This document shows, piece by piece, positions 10,290 through 22,927 of a stretch of DNA of 64,000 nucleotides. A program made the position numbers and the translations under genes. The notes under the pieces were generated by a model. That model ran no database searches. It was given only the letters and a program-made list of their open reading frames with translations, and was not told the origin of the DNA. Source of the DNA: Chrysoporthe austroafricana. Lineage: Eukaryota > Ascomycota > Sordariomycetes > Diaporthales > Cryphonectriaceae. Position 1 is the stretch's first letter. Each line of letters starts with the position of its first letter. The DNA lies in contig JYIP02000003.1 in NCBI GenBank assembly GCA_001051155.2, positions 2,170,001-2,234,000 on the forward strand. Reading direction: 5' to 3'.

Positions 10290-12750
10290 CTTGGATGTGA
10301 GTGTGGTCTGAGGATTAAGATAATGTCGTCGAGATGAAGGCCGAAATGGAACCCTTCACTCCCTGCTGTTCCTTTTCCGGAGTCGAACCTGTTCGAAGAT
10401 GGCGAGTTCCTGCTCGTGAGCGTTGTAAGGAATGGAATCGTTTGGTCTGTCGAAAGGAAACGGAAATGAGCGTGTGCTCGAAATCTACACGAGCCGCCAG
10501 GAGAATAGAACTACAGGTAGAGATGAAGAAGAGCAAAGAGAAGGGGAGCGACTGAGAAACACTCGGAAGGCTGGGTAGAGAGCAACAGCTTATATCGAGG
10601 CATGGCGATCACACAGGTCCGCTCTATGCCAAGGACGCTGGCGATGAGAGGCTCTCGTCATCCCGGGCCAGGGAGGCGCTCTCGAGACGGAACCAGCGAA
10701 TCATCTGCACAGGGATTGTGTGCCGGGCAGGTCGGAGCCCGTTGTAAGCCTGCTGGGCGGAGGAGGAGGAAGGGGTCTGGTGACGATCCGAACCCCGTCT
10801 GGTCTGGTGGAGGTGCGGAGCAGGTGGGACTCGAGATGCAAGGCGGGAGTAGACTAATTGCCATCCCAACCTTAATGCTAAGGTTGTGTCAAGGCAAAAT
10901 AGTACCCGCGCAGCGGGATGTGGCCAGCCCTTGTCGTGCTGCACCGGCAGCGGTAGCGACGAGGCTCCTATGTACGTGCGCGCGAGGATGAGACACCCGA
11001 GGCAGGGTTGCAGAGCCTTGCCAGAGGGGAGAGCATGGCCCTGCACGGCCCTAGTGCAGGGGTGTGGCTGTCGTCTGCCCCGCTGCCGGTGCTTGGGAAG
11101 AGACGACCTGTGACAGATCCGTCTCGACTCGTGTTTGACATTTCGCCGCTGGTACGCAATTGGGAATGTCCTGCACCGCTAGCATATCGGCCCCAACGCC
11201 ACCGAGACTGGATGATGGTACAACCTGCGAGGGCCGTACGTCTTCGGTTGGACATGAGCGCAGCCTGACCAGGTCGACCCGTCCACGAGATGGGACCAAG
11301 AAGAGGCCAGATGCAGATGCAGATGCAGATGGGAGAAGGTGGTCGACAGCGTTCGCTCCCTGTGTGTGTTCAGCGCGTATTTCCCCATGCCTTTTTAGTG
11401 GGTCAGGGGGTTGATTAGACTTGCGGCTCCTCCAAATAACGTTTAGATCACCCGCATTAGTGGCCACTGACAGGGCTGTCCTGAGCTTGCGGACCTGCTG
11501 AAGGCTGGTGGGTCTAGCTCTCAGCCCGGTCTGTTCAGGAGCTTCCCTCCTCCGTGGGCCGCCGCCCCCTCGGCTCCTCGAAACCCGTGCGAGGCTGAGC
11601 GCCGGGTGCGCCTCGAGAAACAGTATGGCCTCGTTACAGCAGCCTCTTGTACACCCATTCGTCCGAAGATCAGGCTCGGCCCAATGACGGGTTCCGATTG
11701 CCGGGAGGCCGCCTTCGTCTCACAAGTCGCATTAGTGCCCCGAGCTCCTCCGAACAGGTTGGGATCACTACTTGTCATGCAAGAAACTTCATCTGGTCTC
11801 GTTTATGGGTTCTGTGGCTGTCATCTCGGGTTCGCCTGGCCGCACATCACTTGCTGATGCCGCGTGTATCTTCTCTCGCCACAGGGCTGGGATGAAGCCT
11901 AAGCCGTCAGAACGCAGCCTCGCAGCCTGACGTCTCGCCGGTGTGCTGTAGGCCCCACAACTTGGTCTCGCCGTCATCCAGACGACGACAGGTCATCAGA
12001 ATCAATCAGTGATGGCAACGCAATTAAGCCTCTTCGTATGTGGCACTCGCCATGCCGAGCCAGCAGTGGATGGATCTTCAATCCGGTCCGGGAGAAAACA
12101 TTACTTCTCCCCACTGAATAGTACTCTCATCTCAGCTCTGGACGGCATCCGTTCTCGGATCGGACAAATTTGCGAATTGCTCAGTCGGAACAATGTGACG
12201 ACGTTCCAATTGAAACAAACAACCCAAACCAAGAACATCTTTGATGCAACCAGGAGTACGGCGTGTTTCGTATTTTTGCCGAGGCCGTACCCTTCTGCCA
12301 CAACGCCAGCAACTTCACTTTCCCAATCGGCCCCTTCATACCAATTTCCGTGCGAGAAGGATTTTCTTTCTTTGTTTAATTGAACAGCTTGAGGAAACGC
12401 AGAAGAATCGTACGACACCCACGTGGCGTCTGTTTGGCCATGGTAGGGCCCCCGGGGGGGCCCACGTTCATATGTTCCGGAGTCCTGACGATCCAACGCG
12501 ATCTGTCGCAGAAAGGCTAATCTGAAGGTCGATCAGGCAAACTCAACCGCGTCTTGGCCCTGCGCCTTATCAAGGCTAGTGCTACCCTTTCGCTACTCAC
12601 TATTCCGATGCCAGATTTGATTTTTTTAGTCAACGTGACGGTTCATTGAAGCCCTTCATTTGTCGAAGATTGATGCTTCCGAACCGTGACGTCCCCGCCG
12701 CGGGATGATCGGTCGGATCGTGAGGATCAAGGCTCGGGTTTGAATGGGGC
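10290..12750. other. 2.5 kb intergenic, no supported gene
   Basis: This includes the promoter of the cupredoxin gene (right of 10289) and the 3' flank of smn1. Open frames are short and overlapping. An (AGATGC)n run lies at 11309-11331. No domain, tRNA or transposon terminus was recognised. Confidence 0.5.
11309..11331. repeat. (AGATGC)n short tandem repeat
   Basis: About 3.8 perfect copies of a six-base unit in non-coding sequence. Confidence 0.9.
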
Positions 12751-13747
12751 TCATTCTGGAGCGCCTCGTTTCTGTTCCTCTTGCCGTTTCTGCTGGCCCT
12801 CGTAGAGTCCCGTGTAGTATCCGGCATAGTACCAGGACATGAGGAGTTTTTTCAAGCCCTCATCGTGAACTGTACACTTAGGAAATTAGACCTGGTACCG
12901 GAGAGTACTCGCGGAGGGAAGAGCAAAACGCGCAACCAGATCATCTCACGCACCGGAACTGAGCAGAGCCTGCGGGGGAGGCATGAGGCCTGTTCCGCTA
13001 CTCGTGCCCGACATGCCCTGACGCTCTACGCCCGCATGACCGATCGCCGCCGAGTCGTCGTCGTCAACCATGGATTCCTGTTTGAATGGCCGCGTCAGTC
13101 AACCCGCGCTTTTCCAAGACCATGTGAGCCACGCACGCCACCACAACATGAAAAGGGAATCTGGATCACCACATGGAACGTGCAAGGCCTCAGCAAGCCA
13201 AGACTTGGTGATCTCCCGAGAGTTTCCCTAGGGTAGGGTGCGTGTCCGATGATGCTATATTCAGGAGGAGGATCGCCGACTGTGCCTGGTCTGACCCAGC
13301 CCAGGCCTGGGCTTGCTCACCTTGGCCGTGCCGTCCGTGCCCACCTTGCCTCCGCCTTGTTGCCAGTCTTGCTCGTGAGCGGCGGCAGCCTCGCCTGATA
13401 CCACACGGGGCACAGGCTCCTCATCTTGGGGGAGCGTCGTTTCAGGCTTGGCATGTCTATAATGACAGGTCAGCCAATCGTTCCTGGAGAAGGCAGAAGA
13501 TGCCAGGCGGTGTCCTCTGGATGCCAGACTCACTCTGCTAGGTCCTCGAGCTTGCCTCCCGTGACGTGGATGCTGTGGTATTTCTGGGAGCGGGGCGATC
13601 AGCTTGCCTGCGCAGGAGGTTTGGCGCGGCGTGGGCTCGGCGTCTGCAACGCACCTTGTACTCGGCCAGAGCCTCGTTCCATGAGTCGACTAGTGCCGAG
13701 TCATCCCAGATGTCCTCGTGTGTCATCTCATCTGCGCCTTCATCCAT
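12751..13747 (-). CDS. smn1: Survival motor neuron (SMN) protein homologue
   Basis: Predicted 173-aa protein from five short exons: 13747-13655, 13583-13534, 13456-13321, 13077-12954 and 12869-12751. Branch-like CTGAC, CTGAT or CTAAT motifs sit before each acceptor. SMN scaffolds the SMN-Gemin complex that loads Sm rings on snRNAs. The N-terminal Gemin2-binding helix is clear: DEIW-type block HEDIWDDSALVDSWNEALAEYK split at the exon 1 boundary, then KYHSI. The C-terminal oligomerisation YG box is equally clear in exon 5: LLMSWYYAGYYTGLYEGQQ. The middle (about residues 48-134) is acidic, low-complexity and lacks a Tudor domain, as in Schizosaccharomyces pombe Smn1, which is of similar size. 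Intron 3 (243 nt) is long for this genome but keeps frame. Confidence 0.93.
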
Positions 13748-15847
13748 CTCGCTGTGGTTCAGATGGTGGCAGTTGGCGTTGTGTTGGTTGCGAGGTTTGG
13801 AGAGTGCGCGATTGAATACGGCGCCTGAGCTTTTTTGTCAGGCAGTTGCAACCTGGACCCGATAGAAATTGCCAGCCTGATTTCCAGCGACTCAACTCCA
13901 AGTGCCCTTGCTGCAGGCGTCTGCCGGCGCCGCACCTCGAAGACACAACGAGTTCATTTCGAACTTCCTCGAGACTGATCTAACCACCTCTGAGCACGCG
14001 CACGGATTCTTTTCCTATAGAAAATGTGCATTTGCTTCCTCGCACTAGCCTCTGCAGGCGCCGAGATCCAGCCATGAAGCCAACAGCTGTGGGTCAGGAT
14101 TGTCACCCACTGACACTTATACGGCGCCTCTGCCCGCTCCCATTTCTCTTTTCAACACCCAATCCCTATAATTTTAACCTTAAACCGGATCTTGAGTATC
14201 TAAAATGAGGCTTGAACCCAAAATTACGGACCGTACGATCCCTTCGCCTAACAGGATGTGTTTCGTCAAGCCGCCAAGCTCTCCAAGATGTTAGGGCATT
14301 GACTTGGGAGAGCCACGGGAGAGCCCACCAGGCAAGCCCACCAGACGAACCCGAAGCCAAGAGGCAAGCTAAGCTAACCTGGGCGCAGCGGCAAGCCTCA
14401 GCCATGAGCGCAAGCAGGCGTAGAGCCCCCGAGGCCCAAGAAGCACGGCAGACAACAAGCACAACGTGATTGAATGGCGCATTCGGCCAGCCTCTCAAAG
14501 CCAAGGCTAGATCAGAAGCATCACGGCACGGCGATCTAGGAGCGCTTGCTCCGGAGCCTTCGGAGGCGCGTGGAAGGGTCGAGAAACTCAGGGGCCCACC
14601 CCATGGGCATCTCCAGACCTCCCGACTATTGATGCCCAAAGAGGTTGTGATAGTGGCAGTCTCACTCCGGTCAGCGTCGTCCGCGAAGTCCTTCCTTATC
14701 AGGAACCTCGCCAGCAAGCCTGGCGGGCCACAGTCACCCTCGCACGCCCAGTGGTGAAGACGGCACCCTTCTGTGCTACCGTGGATCATGGCCAAAGAGA
14801 GTTTGCGCGGGGATACCAATCTGAGGAAGCCGGGCTGGCCGGCTCCCGACGAGGCGTTTCCGCGGGGCGCTGGACTACTTCATGGATCGACGGGAACACT
14901 GGCTTGGTATTTAGTGGTAGTTTAGGCCTCTGGCTGAACTTTGGGCCGCGAGCAGGTGAGACAGCCACGGCCGGGCGATCTGAGCGGTCATGGGAGCCCG
15001 CCGGCTGGCATCACGATCATCGTATGCCGGTGTTTCTGCTCCTTTCTACGCAAGGCAGGCCGTAGAACCACAATTCTCTCCTGCATGGCATGGCATGGAG
15101 CTCCGGAGTTGAGTCCAGAACACAGGATGGCTATGCAGCCATGATCACAAGTCCAGGACATGCAAGCGAATGTGGGGAACAGGGCCCTGACAGCTGAGAA
15201 AAGAGGGGCCCGGCCTGCAGGCTCTCCACAGAAGACCGCCAGGGAAAAGTGGGGCAGCCTCCCGGCCGGCCGACGTCACCCCATCCACGTGCTCATCCTA
15301 TCAAGAGAGAGGTTGACCAGATCCTCCAGATGCTGGGCACCCCCAGGGAGCTTGTCAACTGCTCTGTGGTGTGGTTTTGGGAGATGGGACAGACACAAGG
15401 CTCTCTCGGGCGCCACTGGAATGTTTGTCTTTTTTTTTTGAGGGGGAAGAGAGGCGGGGGCTGCGATCTTCCGTTTACATAACCAGCAACCTCCATAAGT
15501 AGTAGTTCCTTCTTCTAATCGAACTGGTTGAGATCTAGAACATCCTTTCACCAAACGACTCTGACAAACCTCAGACAGTTAACCCTCACAGCTCCTTGAA
15601 CCTACCAACCCGTGTAATTTCAGTGACATTGGTCAGACATACCGGCCGGCAGGCATAGGACATCCCACCTGGAAGTGGTTCACAGTCACTCGCATAGGCC
15701 AAAATGGACGAGGCTTTCCAGCCAAGGCACACCGTTGATGTTGCCTTGCCAACAACAGAGGAGTCAGTCGCCAACTTCCTACCTATCGAAGATCTCGACA
15801 AGGATCCGGCCCTCACAACTCAACAGCAAGCTGACGGGAACCTAACC
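13748..15847. other. Divergent intergenic between smn1 and FGGY kinase
   Basis: This stretch holds the divergent promoters of smn1 (leftward) and the pentulose kinase (rightward). A 217-codon minus frame at 14166-14819 is stop-free but shows no domain and is overlapped by plus-strand frames. The segment 15704-15847 is in frame with the kinase and would add 48 residues if an upstream ATG were used. Confidence 0.45.
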
Positions 15848-17779
15848 ATGGCTACTAGGCACTTGGAGCACTACATTGGCATCGACGTGGGCACCGGCTC
15901 TGCCAGGGCCTGCATCATCGACTCCACGGGAGAGATCAAGGCATTGGCCGCCCAGGACATCAAGCTGTGGCAGCCAGTCAAGGGCGAGGCCGCACACTAC
16001 GTACGCCCCACAGCACTAGAGAGGGCAATGGCCGCTTGGAAGTGTCGATCACTAGACTGACCGCTCCCTGCAGGAACAATCCACCACGGACATATGGAAC
16101 GCGATCTGCTACTGCGTCCAGAAGGTCGTGGTGGACTCCCTCGTGCCCCCGACCAGCATCAAGGGCATCGGCTTCGACGCGACCTGCTCCCTCGCCGTCT
16201 TCTCGCACGACACCGACGAGCCGGTCCCCGTGACGGGCCCAGACTTCGCGAACGATGGCAACGACCGCAACGTGGTCCTGTGGCTCGACCACCGGCCGAT
16301 GGAGGAGACGGAGAAGATCAACCGCACCGAGCACAACCTCCTCCGCTACGTCGGCGGCACGATGAGCGTAGAGATGGAGGTCCCCAAGGTCCTGTGGCTC
16401 AAGAACCACATGCCCCCTGAGCTGTTTGACCGCTGCAAGTTCTACGACCTAGCCGATGCCTTGACGCACCTGGCCACTGGCAACGAGACGAGGAGCTACT
16501 GCAGCACGGTTTGTAAGCAGGGGTACGTCCCCGTAGGGGTCGACGGCAGCGTGAAGGGCTGGCAGGAGGACTTCTACCACGCGATCGGCCTGGGAGAGCT
16601 GATGAAGGACAATTTCAAGCGCATAGGTGGCGTCCACGGGGTGGTAAGCCCCTCCCTTATGCCGGGTCCCTTCCGGCTGTAGAATGACGGTTGGCTAACT
16701 GAGACTTGCAGAACGGCACATACCTGAGCGCAGGAGAGCTCGTGGGAACGCTCTCCGAGAAGGCGGCCAAGGAACTCGGTCTCCCGGCCGGCGTCGCCGT
16801 CGGAAGTGGCGTGATCGATGCGTATGCGGGTTGGATCGGAACCGTGGGTGCTAAGGTCAAGCTCAGTCCGGACCACCTCGACGAGTCCACTGCCAAAAAC
16901 GACGTGAGCCAGGCTTTCACGCGACTCGCGGCCGTGGCCGGTACTTCGACATGCCACCTGGCCATGTCGAAAGAGCCTGTCTTTGTGCCTGGCGTCTGGG
17001 GCCCGTATCGAGACGTGCTCATCCCAGACTACTGGATGGCCGAGGGAGGACAATCTGCGACGGGTGAGCTGCTCAAATACATGCTGGAGACACACCCCGC
17101 ATATTCGGAGGCGCTCGCAGGCTCGAAGGCCCTGGGGCAGAACATATACGACTTCCTGAACAATCACCTGCACGAGATGGCCCGGGAGGCGGGCGCCCCT
17201 TTCATCGGCTACCTCACCCGTCACTACTTCTTCTATGGCGACCTGTGGGGCAACCGATCGCCCGTCGCGGACCCGAATATGCGGGGTGCCGTCATCGGCA
17301 TGAGCAGCGACAAGACACAGGCCGGCCTAGCCCTGCTGTACTACTCCGTGATGGAGTTCATCGCCCTGCAGACGCGTCAGATCATCGAGACGATGAATAA
17401 GGCAGGCCACAACATCCTCAGCATCTTCATGTCCGGGAGCCAGTGCCAGAACGACATCCTCATGGACCTCATCGCGACGGCGTGCGACATGCCGGTGCTG
17501 GTGCCCCGCTACGTCAATGCTGCGGTCGTCCACGGGGCCGCGATGCTCGGGGCAAAGGCCGCAAGTGCGGATGACAAGGGCAACACGGAGCCGCTATGGG
17601 ACATCATGGACCGCATGAGCAAGCCGGGCAAGACGGTACGGGCGGATCCACACCCGGGAAAGAAGATGCTGCTGGATGTGAAGTATGAGGTCTTCCTGGA
17701 GCAGTGCAGGACGCAGCAGGAGTACAGGAAGAGAGTCGACGCCGCCATCGCCGATGGGAATATCAACGGGAAGAAGTGA
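15848..17779 (+). CDS. FGGY-family pentulose kinase (D-ribulokinase type)
   Basis: Predicted 596-aa cytosolic kinase from three exons: 15848-16000, 16074-16643 and 16712-17779, all phase 0. It opens MATRHLEHYIGIDVGTGSAR, where GIDVGTGS is the phosphate-1 loop of the FGGY/actin fold. Other family marks include NGTYLSAGELVG, GSGVIDAYAGWIG and the C-terminal SGSQCQNDILMDLIATACD segment that begins the adenosine-binding part. Length and block order match the eukaryotic FGGY pentulose kinase group (yeast Ydr109c, human FGGY), which phosphorylates D-ribulose and is considered a metabolite-repair or pentose-salvage enzyme. I chose the start at 15848 because homologues start just before the IGIDVGT loop. 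An in-frame ATG at 15704 gives an acidic 48-residue extension that does not resemble a targeting peptide. Confidence 0.93.
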
Positions 17780-18289
17780 AGGCGCTCAGGAGATGTGCAA
17801 TGGCTGGCTGCAATGACTTGTTTAGGCTGCGCGGGGGTGGAAGGGGCTCTGTGAGGGCAGCTTTAAGCACGTAATTTATGCGGCGCTTACATAAAAATTG
17901 ACCTCCAGCCAAAGAGCAAGAAGTTTCGAACGCTATGTTACTGATACTCAATGCGTGTGAATGTTTAGTGTCCACAATTGGAATCGCTGGGGACTTCTGT
18001 ACGTGGGTCCGTCTCCCAAACGGGGAGGGGGAAGCAGGGGGTGCTTTGACTTGCTGCTGGGCTGCTTGGTTGGCGCTGCAACCGTGCCCCAAATTTTGGA
18101 CTGCCTGCCGCTGACCTGCATCCTCACCTTGCATTTTCGCAACCGGACCTTCAGCAGTTTCTCTGCAGACTGTAAACACAACCTCGCCTCCTGCTAGGAG
18201 TTATCTGACTCTGCCCGACGCGTTCCGCTGACGTGTCACATCTCCACATCTTCCTGTTTCCCGCGTCAACCCCATCAAAACACGGCAAG
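17780..18289. other. Intergenic between FGGY kinase and nic96
   Basis: Tandem arrangement, so this 510 bp should hold the kinase terminator and the nic96 promoter. No conserved element was recognised. Confidence 0.5.
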
Positions 18290-21200
18290 ATGTCTCTTTT
18301 TGGCGGTGGCGGCGCTGCTGCTTCGGGAGCTCCCAGCTCTGGCGCGACGCCTGCACCAGCCGGAGGTCTGTTCGGCGGCTTGAACACTGGCAGCAACACG
18401 ACCTCTGGTACCTCTGGTGGCAGCCTGTTCGGAAACCTGGGCGGCAACAAACCTGCAGGAGGGGGCTTGTTCGGCAATCTAGGCTCCAATACTGCCAGCG
18501 CTTCTACGGGAGGAGGACTGTTCGGCCAGGGAAGCACACCACAGCCCGCAGCGACTGGCACCAGCATGTTTGGGAACAGTGGACCGGCGCCCGCGACTTC
18601 TGCGGCACCCGGCTCTCTGTTTGGCAAGGGCGGCATGTTCGACCCCGTGAACACAGGCTCGACATCTAACCCACCCGGCGCATCGAATCTCGGGAGCACC
18701 CTGTTCGGCAGCACAATGAACACGGCAGCTGCCAACGCGAACGCGAACACCTCCGTCGCAGCGATCAACCCCCCGACCGGCGCCTTCTTCGACAGCCTCC
18801 TCGCTAAGAGCAAGCGGCAACAAGCTGATGGCGACGATGCGATGCTCGACGACCTGCCGCCCCTGCAGCTGGGCCTGGGCGACTTGCGACAGCGCCTGAA
18901 GAAGCTCGGCTCCCGCAAGCCCGAGGGCGATCGAAATGTGGGCAGGAACACACACTACCTCCTCGCCGCGTCGGGCATCGAGCCCGGTTCTGCGGTCCGC
19001 GACCTGGGCTCGCTGGGCTTCCAGTCGTCACGGATGGACCGATCTACATATGCGGGTCCACAGGGTGAGGTGGATGTCGAGACATACCTGTCGAATCTCC
19101 AGAGCAAGACTACTTTGAGCATGATCGCGGATGGCTTGGAGAGATCCGTGAGGGACTTCGACGCGTTCCTGGAGGACAACGTCACGATGGAATGGGAGGC
19201 GCAGCGACACCGGATCTACCAGCACTTTGGCATCACGGTCAAGCAGAACACAGGTGTGCCAGGCGGAAAGGAGTCCGGTGGATTCGGCTTTTCGAGGCGG
19301 AAGGGCCAGCGACACTCAAGCCCTGGCAGATCGACGGCAAGAGGCAGCGCCTATGGAAGATCTGGTCTTAGCAAGTCTGTCATCGGTACGCCCAGCAGGA
19401 TCGGCTCTCACGCTCCACAGTTCTCGGATGTTGCACCGGCAAATGGTGACGGGGCTTTGACCGGCAGCGGTGGCGTTGATGACCGCTTCTCTCGGGACAA
19501 GCAGCTCAAGCTCGCGGACAAAGTTCACAACCTCAACGACGCCCGCCAACAAGGTCTGCCATATCCGGTCCTGAAGGAGCTGGCAGATGTCGCGGCAAAG
19601 TCTGGCGAGAAGCACGCGGAGAATCTTGCTGACGCCTACAACGCATTGGTCGACATCGTTGGCGAGAACCCTGATGCTGAAGCTCCAGGCGCAGATGCGA
19701 CAGCCAGTGAACGACAATACGCGAACTGGTACCTGGATCCTGAGCCAAACTCTCAGCACAGGATCGCCATTCGGAAGCGCATTCTGGCTGGCGCCAACAG
19801 GTTCCTGGAGAGGAAGTTCATGGACGGAGTCGAGCAGCAGATTGCGAAGAACCCATACCAAGCTCAGCTTGGTGGAAGGCCCGACGTCCTTCACAAGATC
19901 AAGGCCTACGTCCGACTTCTGCATTTGAATAAGCATCTTGCTCCAGAGATTGCAGACTTGCAGTCTATAAAGTCTGGAGAAGACCAAGAATTCGTCTGGG
20001 CCATCATCTTTTACCTGCTGCGGTCGGGAAACGTCACCGAGGCAGTTCAATACGTCAACGACAACCAAAACCACTTCAGATCTATTGACCGGTCCTTCCC
20101 TGGCTTCATTAATAGCTACGCGTCCACCGAGGACCGGCGGCTGAAGAGACAGCTTCAAGACCGCTGCAATACCGAATACAGCCAGCGCATCCGCAATGCC
20201 CCTGAGAACACCGTCGACCCGTACCGCGCTGCCTGTTACATGATCATCGGCCGCTGCGACCTGGCACACCGGAGCTTCGAGGGCCTCCAGACCGATGTCA
20301 TCGACTGGCTATGGCTTCAATTCAACCTTGCCCGCGAGGGCGATCGGTCGGTGGAAATTGCAGGCGAAGTATACGGTCTGGAACACGTGCAAGATACCAT
20401 CAAGAACATCGGCCAGAAGTTTTTCCCGAAGAACAATCTCGATGAGGCCAAGGGCAACTTCGGATTGTTCTTCTTCATGCAGGTCCTGTCTGGCATGTTT
20501 GAGCAGGCCGTTGCTTACCTGTACAACTTTGCGTACGTCGACGCGGTGCACTTTGCAATCGCGCTGGAATACTACGGCCTCCTTCGCGCGTCGGATGGTA
20601 TGACCAACGACCTGCTATCTCATAGCACGCAAGACTTACCGCAGATCGCCTTCGGAAGGATGTTGGGATACTACACTCGCGATTTCAGAGCCGCGAATGT
20701 TGCAGCCGCCGTGGATTACATCGTCCTCATATGCCTCAACCATGACGACCCGAGCGAAGAGAAGCGCAAGGAGCAGGTACAGCTCTGCTATGAGGCCTTG
20801 CGGGAGCTGGTCCTGGAGACCAGAGAGTTCAGCAAACTGATTGGTGACATCCGACCAGACGGCCGGCGCCTCCCTGGTATCATTGAGAACCGCGGCCCAC
20901 TCCTGGGTTTGGAGGAGGAGAGTGATCTCATTCGGAACATCACCCTCCAAGCAGCTCGATTTGCGAACGACAACGGCCGAACGACGGACGCTGTGCTGCT
21001 GTACCATCTCGCGGAGGATTACGACACAGTGGTGGTGATCCTCAGCCTGGCCGTCAGCGAGGCCATCTCCCTCGAGACCGGAAGCGATCCTATACGCCTG
21101 GAACCCATCAAGCCGCGAGCTGAGGGCAGCCAGGCCGCGGCGCAGCCGGGCAGCAGCCTCAGCCTTGCAGCCATCGATGACCCGATAGAGCTGGCGAGGA

Positions 21201-21735
21201 CGATGATGCATATGTACGAGAGCGACCGACAGTTCCGCCAGAAGATTCAGGACATCAACCGCACGGCTTGCAATGTCTTGCTACAAATGGCGGAGATCAA
21301 GAACCTCGTGGCGAATGGCCAGTGGATGGCGGGTCTTGATGTGAGTTTCAGACGATCCTACCTCGTCTCTGAGTCCCCGACAGTGCAGATACTAATGATT
21401 TTTTCCAACGACAGCGCGTCAGAAACCTCGATATCCTCCCCCTGGCAGCGAATGGCGACCCGACCACGATCCGAGCCTACGCGGCCAAGTTCGCTGCGCT
21501 GCCACAGCCCGTGGCCGCCAATGTGGGCAACCTCTTGATGTGGACCGTTGTCTGCTGTACACAACAACGCGACAGGCTGGCTGCTGGGCAGTACAGCGGG
21601 AATGAGGGCACGTCGCGGGAGCTGCAGATGCAGCTCAAGCAGATGTGCCAGGACCTCACGGCGTATACCAGCCACCTGAGATACCGGTTCCCCTCGAGCC
21701 TGCTGGAGGCGCTCGCGAGAGCCTCGGCGGACTGA
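18290..21735 (+). CDS. nic96: Nucleoporin Nic96/Nup93 with N-terminal GLFG repeats
   Basis: Predicted 1123-aa protein from two exons, 18290-21340 and 21415-21735 (donor GTGAGT, branch ACTAAT). Residues 1-140 carry eight FG motifs (SLFG 2-5, GLFG 26-29, SLFG 45-48, GLFG 59-62 and 76-79, MFG 93-95, SLFG 109-112, TLFG 137-140) in Ser/Thr/Gly linkers. From about residue 170 onward follows the coiled and alpha-solenoid body typical of Nic96, including LNDARQQGLPYPVLKELADV and GNFGLFFFMQVLSGMFEQAV. Nic96 is the inner-ring scaffold linking the Nsp1-Nup57-Nup49 channel trimer to Nup188/Nup192. The start is the ATG directly before SLFGGG; a longer open frame begins at 18233, but those 19 residues look like leader sequence. 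Confidence 0.95.
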
Positions 21736-22927
21736 GGGAGGGAGGGAGGTCTGTGGAGGGACGTCGCGAGGGGACAGGGGCGGGCTGCGGATTCTAGATA
21801 ATGGTGTGCAGCATTTGTTGCAGCCGACGTCTTCATGAGGTTTACACGCGTCGGAGATTTGAAGCATAAGCATGATTGGATGCGGGCCTCGCCATAGATA
21901 GGGAACAAGCCATTGTGAACGAGCACATGATCTACAGACCACCACCACCCATCTCAAGAAGCGTGCATGCACGTCGCACCGAGGATACCGAATAGGCCAA
22001 GCAGGTCAGAGGAAATTGTGATCCGACCTGCAGATGTTCCTATTCTCGGTAGGCAGCCTTCACGGGATGCCCCAGTGAGGTCATCGTACGAAGGCGACGG
22101 CAGGGGGGTCCCAAAGAAGGCATTCTTATCGGCCTTATCGAGTTTAGGGGCCAGGGGGGCCTCGTGGGGCCCAGGGGCTCCCCTTTGAGGCGTACAGAAG
22201 GTTCTGACTGAATGCAGGCGGGTGGGTGCCCTGAAAGCAGGCACGAACCCTGAAGTCTGGGGAAGGCAACGGCTCGAGGATTTTTCTTAACCGCCTGAGA
22301 AAAATTCTGACTCGGACTGAGGTTTGCTTTCTCGGTCGTGCATCGTCTTATGATTCATTCCTCGCCAGTTCGTGCCAGTCTATACGGCCTGCCCAGCCCG
22401 GCTCTCAGTTGGGCGTTCAGACCTGAGGAGGACAGCCCTCAGTACGGGAATAATCTTGCCAGCCGAAACCTTATGTCCTGGCTGCTCGCGTCAGCCCATC
22501 GAGATCCTGTCGCGCCGAGCATCTGATAACCGGGGCAGAAGCAAGCCAAACGAGCCTCGTCCAGAAACGGAAACGACCCTTGTCACCTGTTTCTGTCGGC
22601 GTCTTGTGCTGGCGGCCCGGAGGATCTCCTGTTGGCTCCCACCAGCTGCACATCCACCGCCAACGCGGTCTCGGCTGCTCTGTGCCCAGCACGGCTCACG
22701 TCATCCTGGACCTGGGGCTACGGGCTCGGGGAGCGCCGTAGTGGGAGCATTCCGCCGCGGAGAGCGTCGCTCGTCTCCTCTCGTCTTTCGCCAGACACCG
22801 AGCCGGTAGGAGCCGGTGGCTCGAGACGGCGAGCCGGACGAGCGGCTGAAGGGGGGTCCCAGTGCCGTGGGACTGGGACTCGGGCTGGGAACGGGACGAC
22901 GACACCTCCGGGGCCAAGCCATCCGGG
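21736..22927. other. Intergenic before bZIP gene
   Basis: 1.2 kb holding the nic96 3' end and the bZIP promoter and leader. The frame of the bZIP exon is open from 22850 but has no ATG before 22928, so an additional upstream coding exon cannot be excluded. Nothing else was recognised. Confidence 0.45.

Noticed and set aside
10370..10440. tRNA-like segment on the minus strand (TCGAA loop with a possible acceptor pairing)
   Set aside because: The putative T-arm stem does not pair and no anticodon arm can be drawn.
14166..14819. 217-codon minus-strand open frame
   Set aside because: No recognisable domain, no splice-supported partner exons, overlapped by open plus frames; probably compositional.
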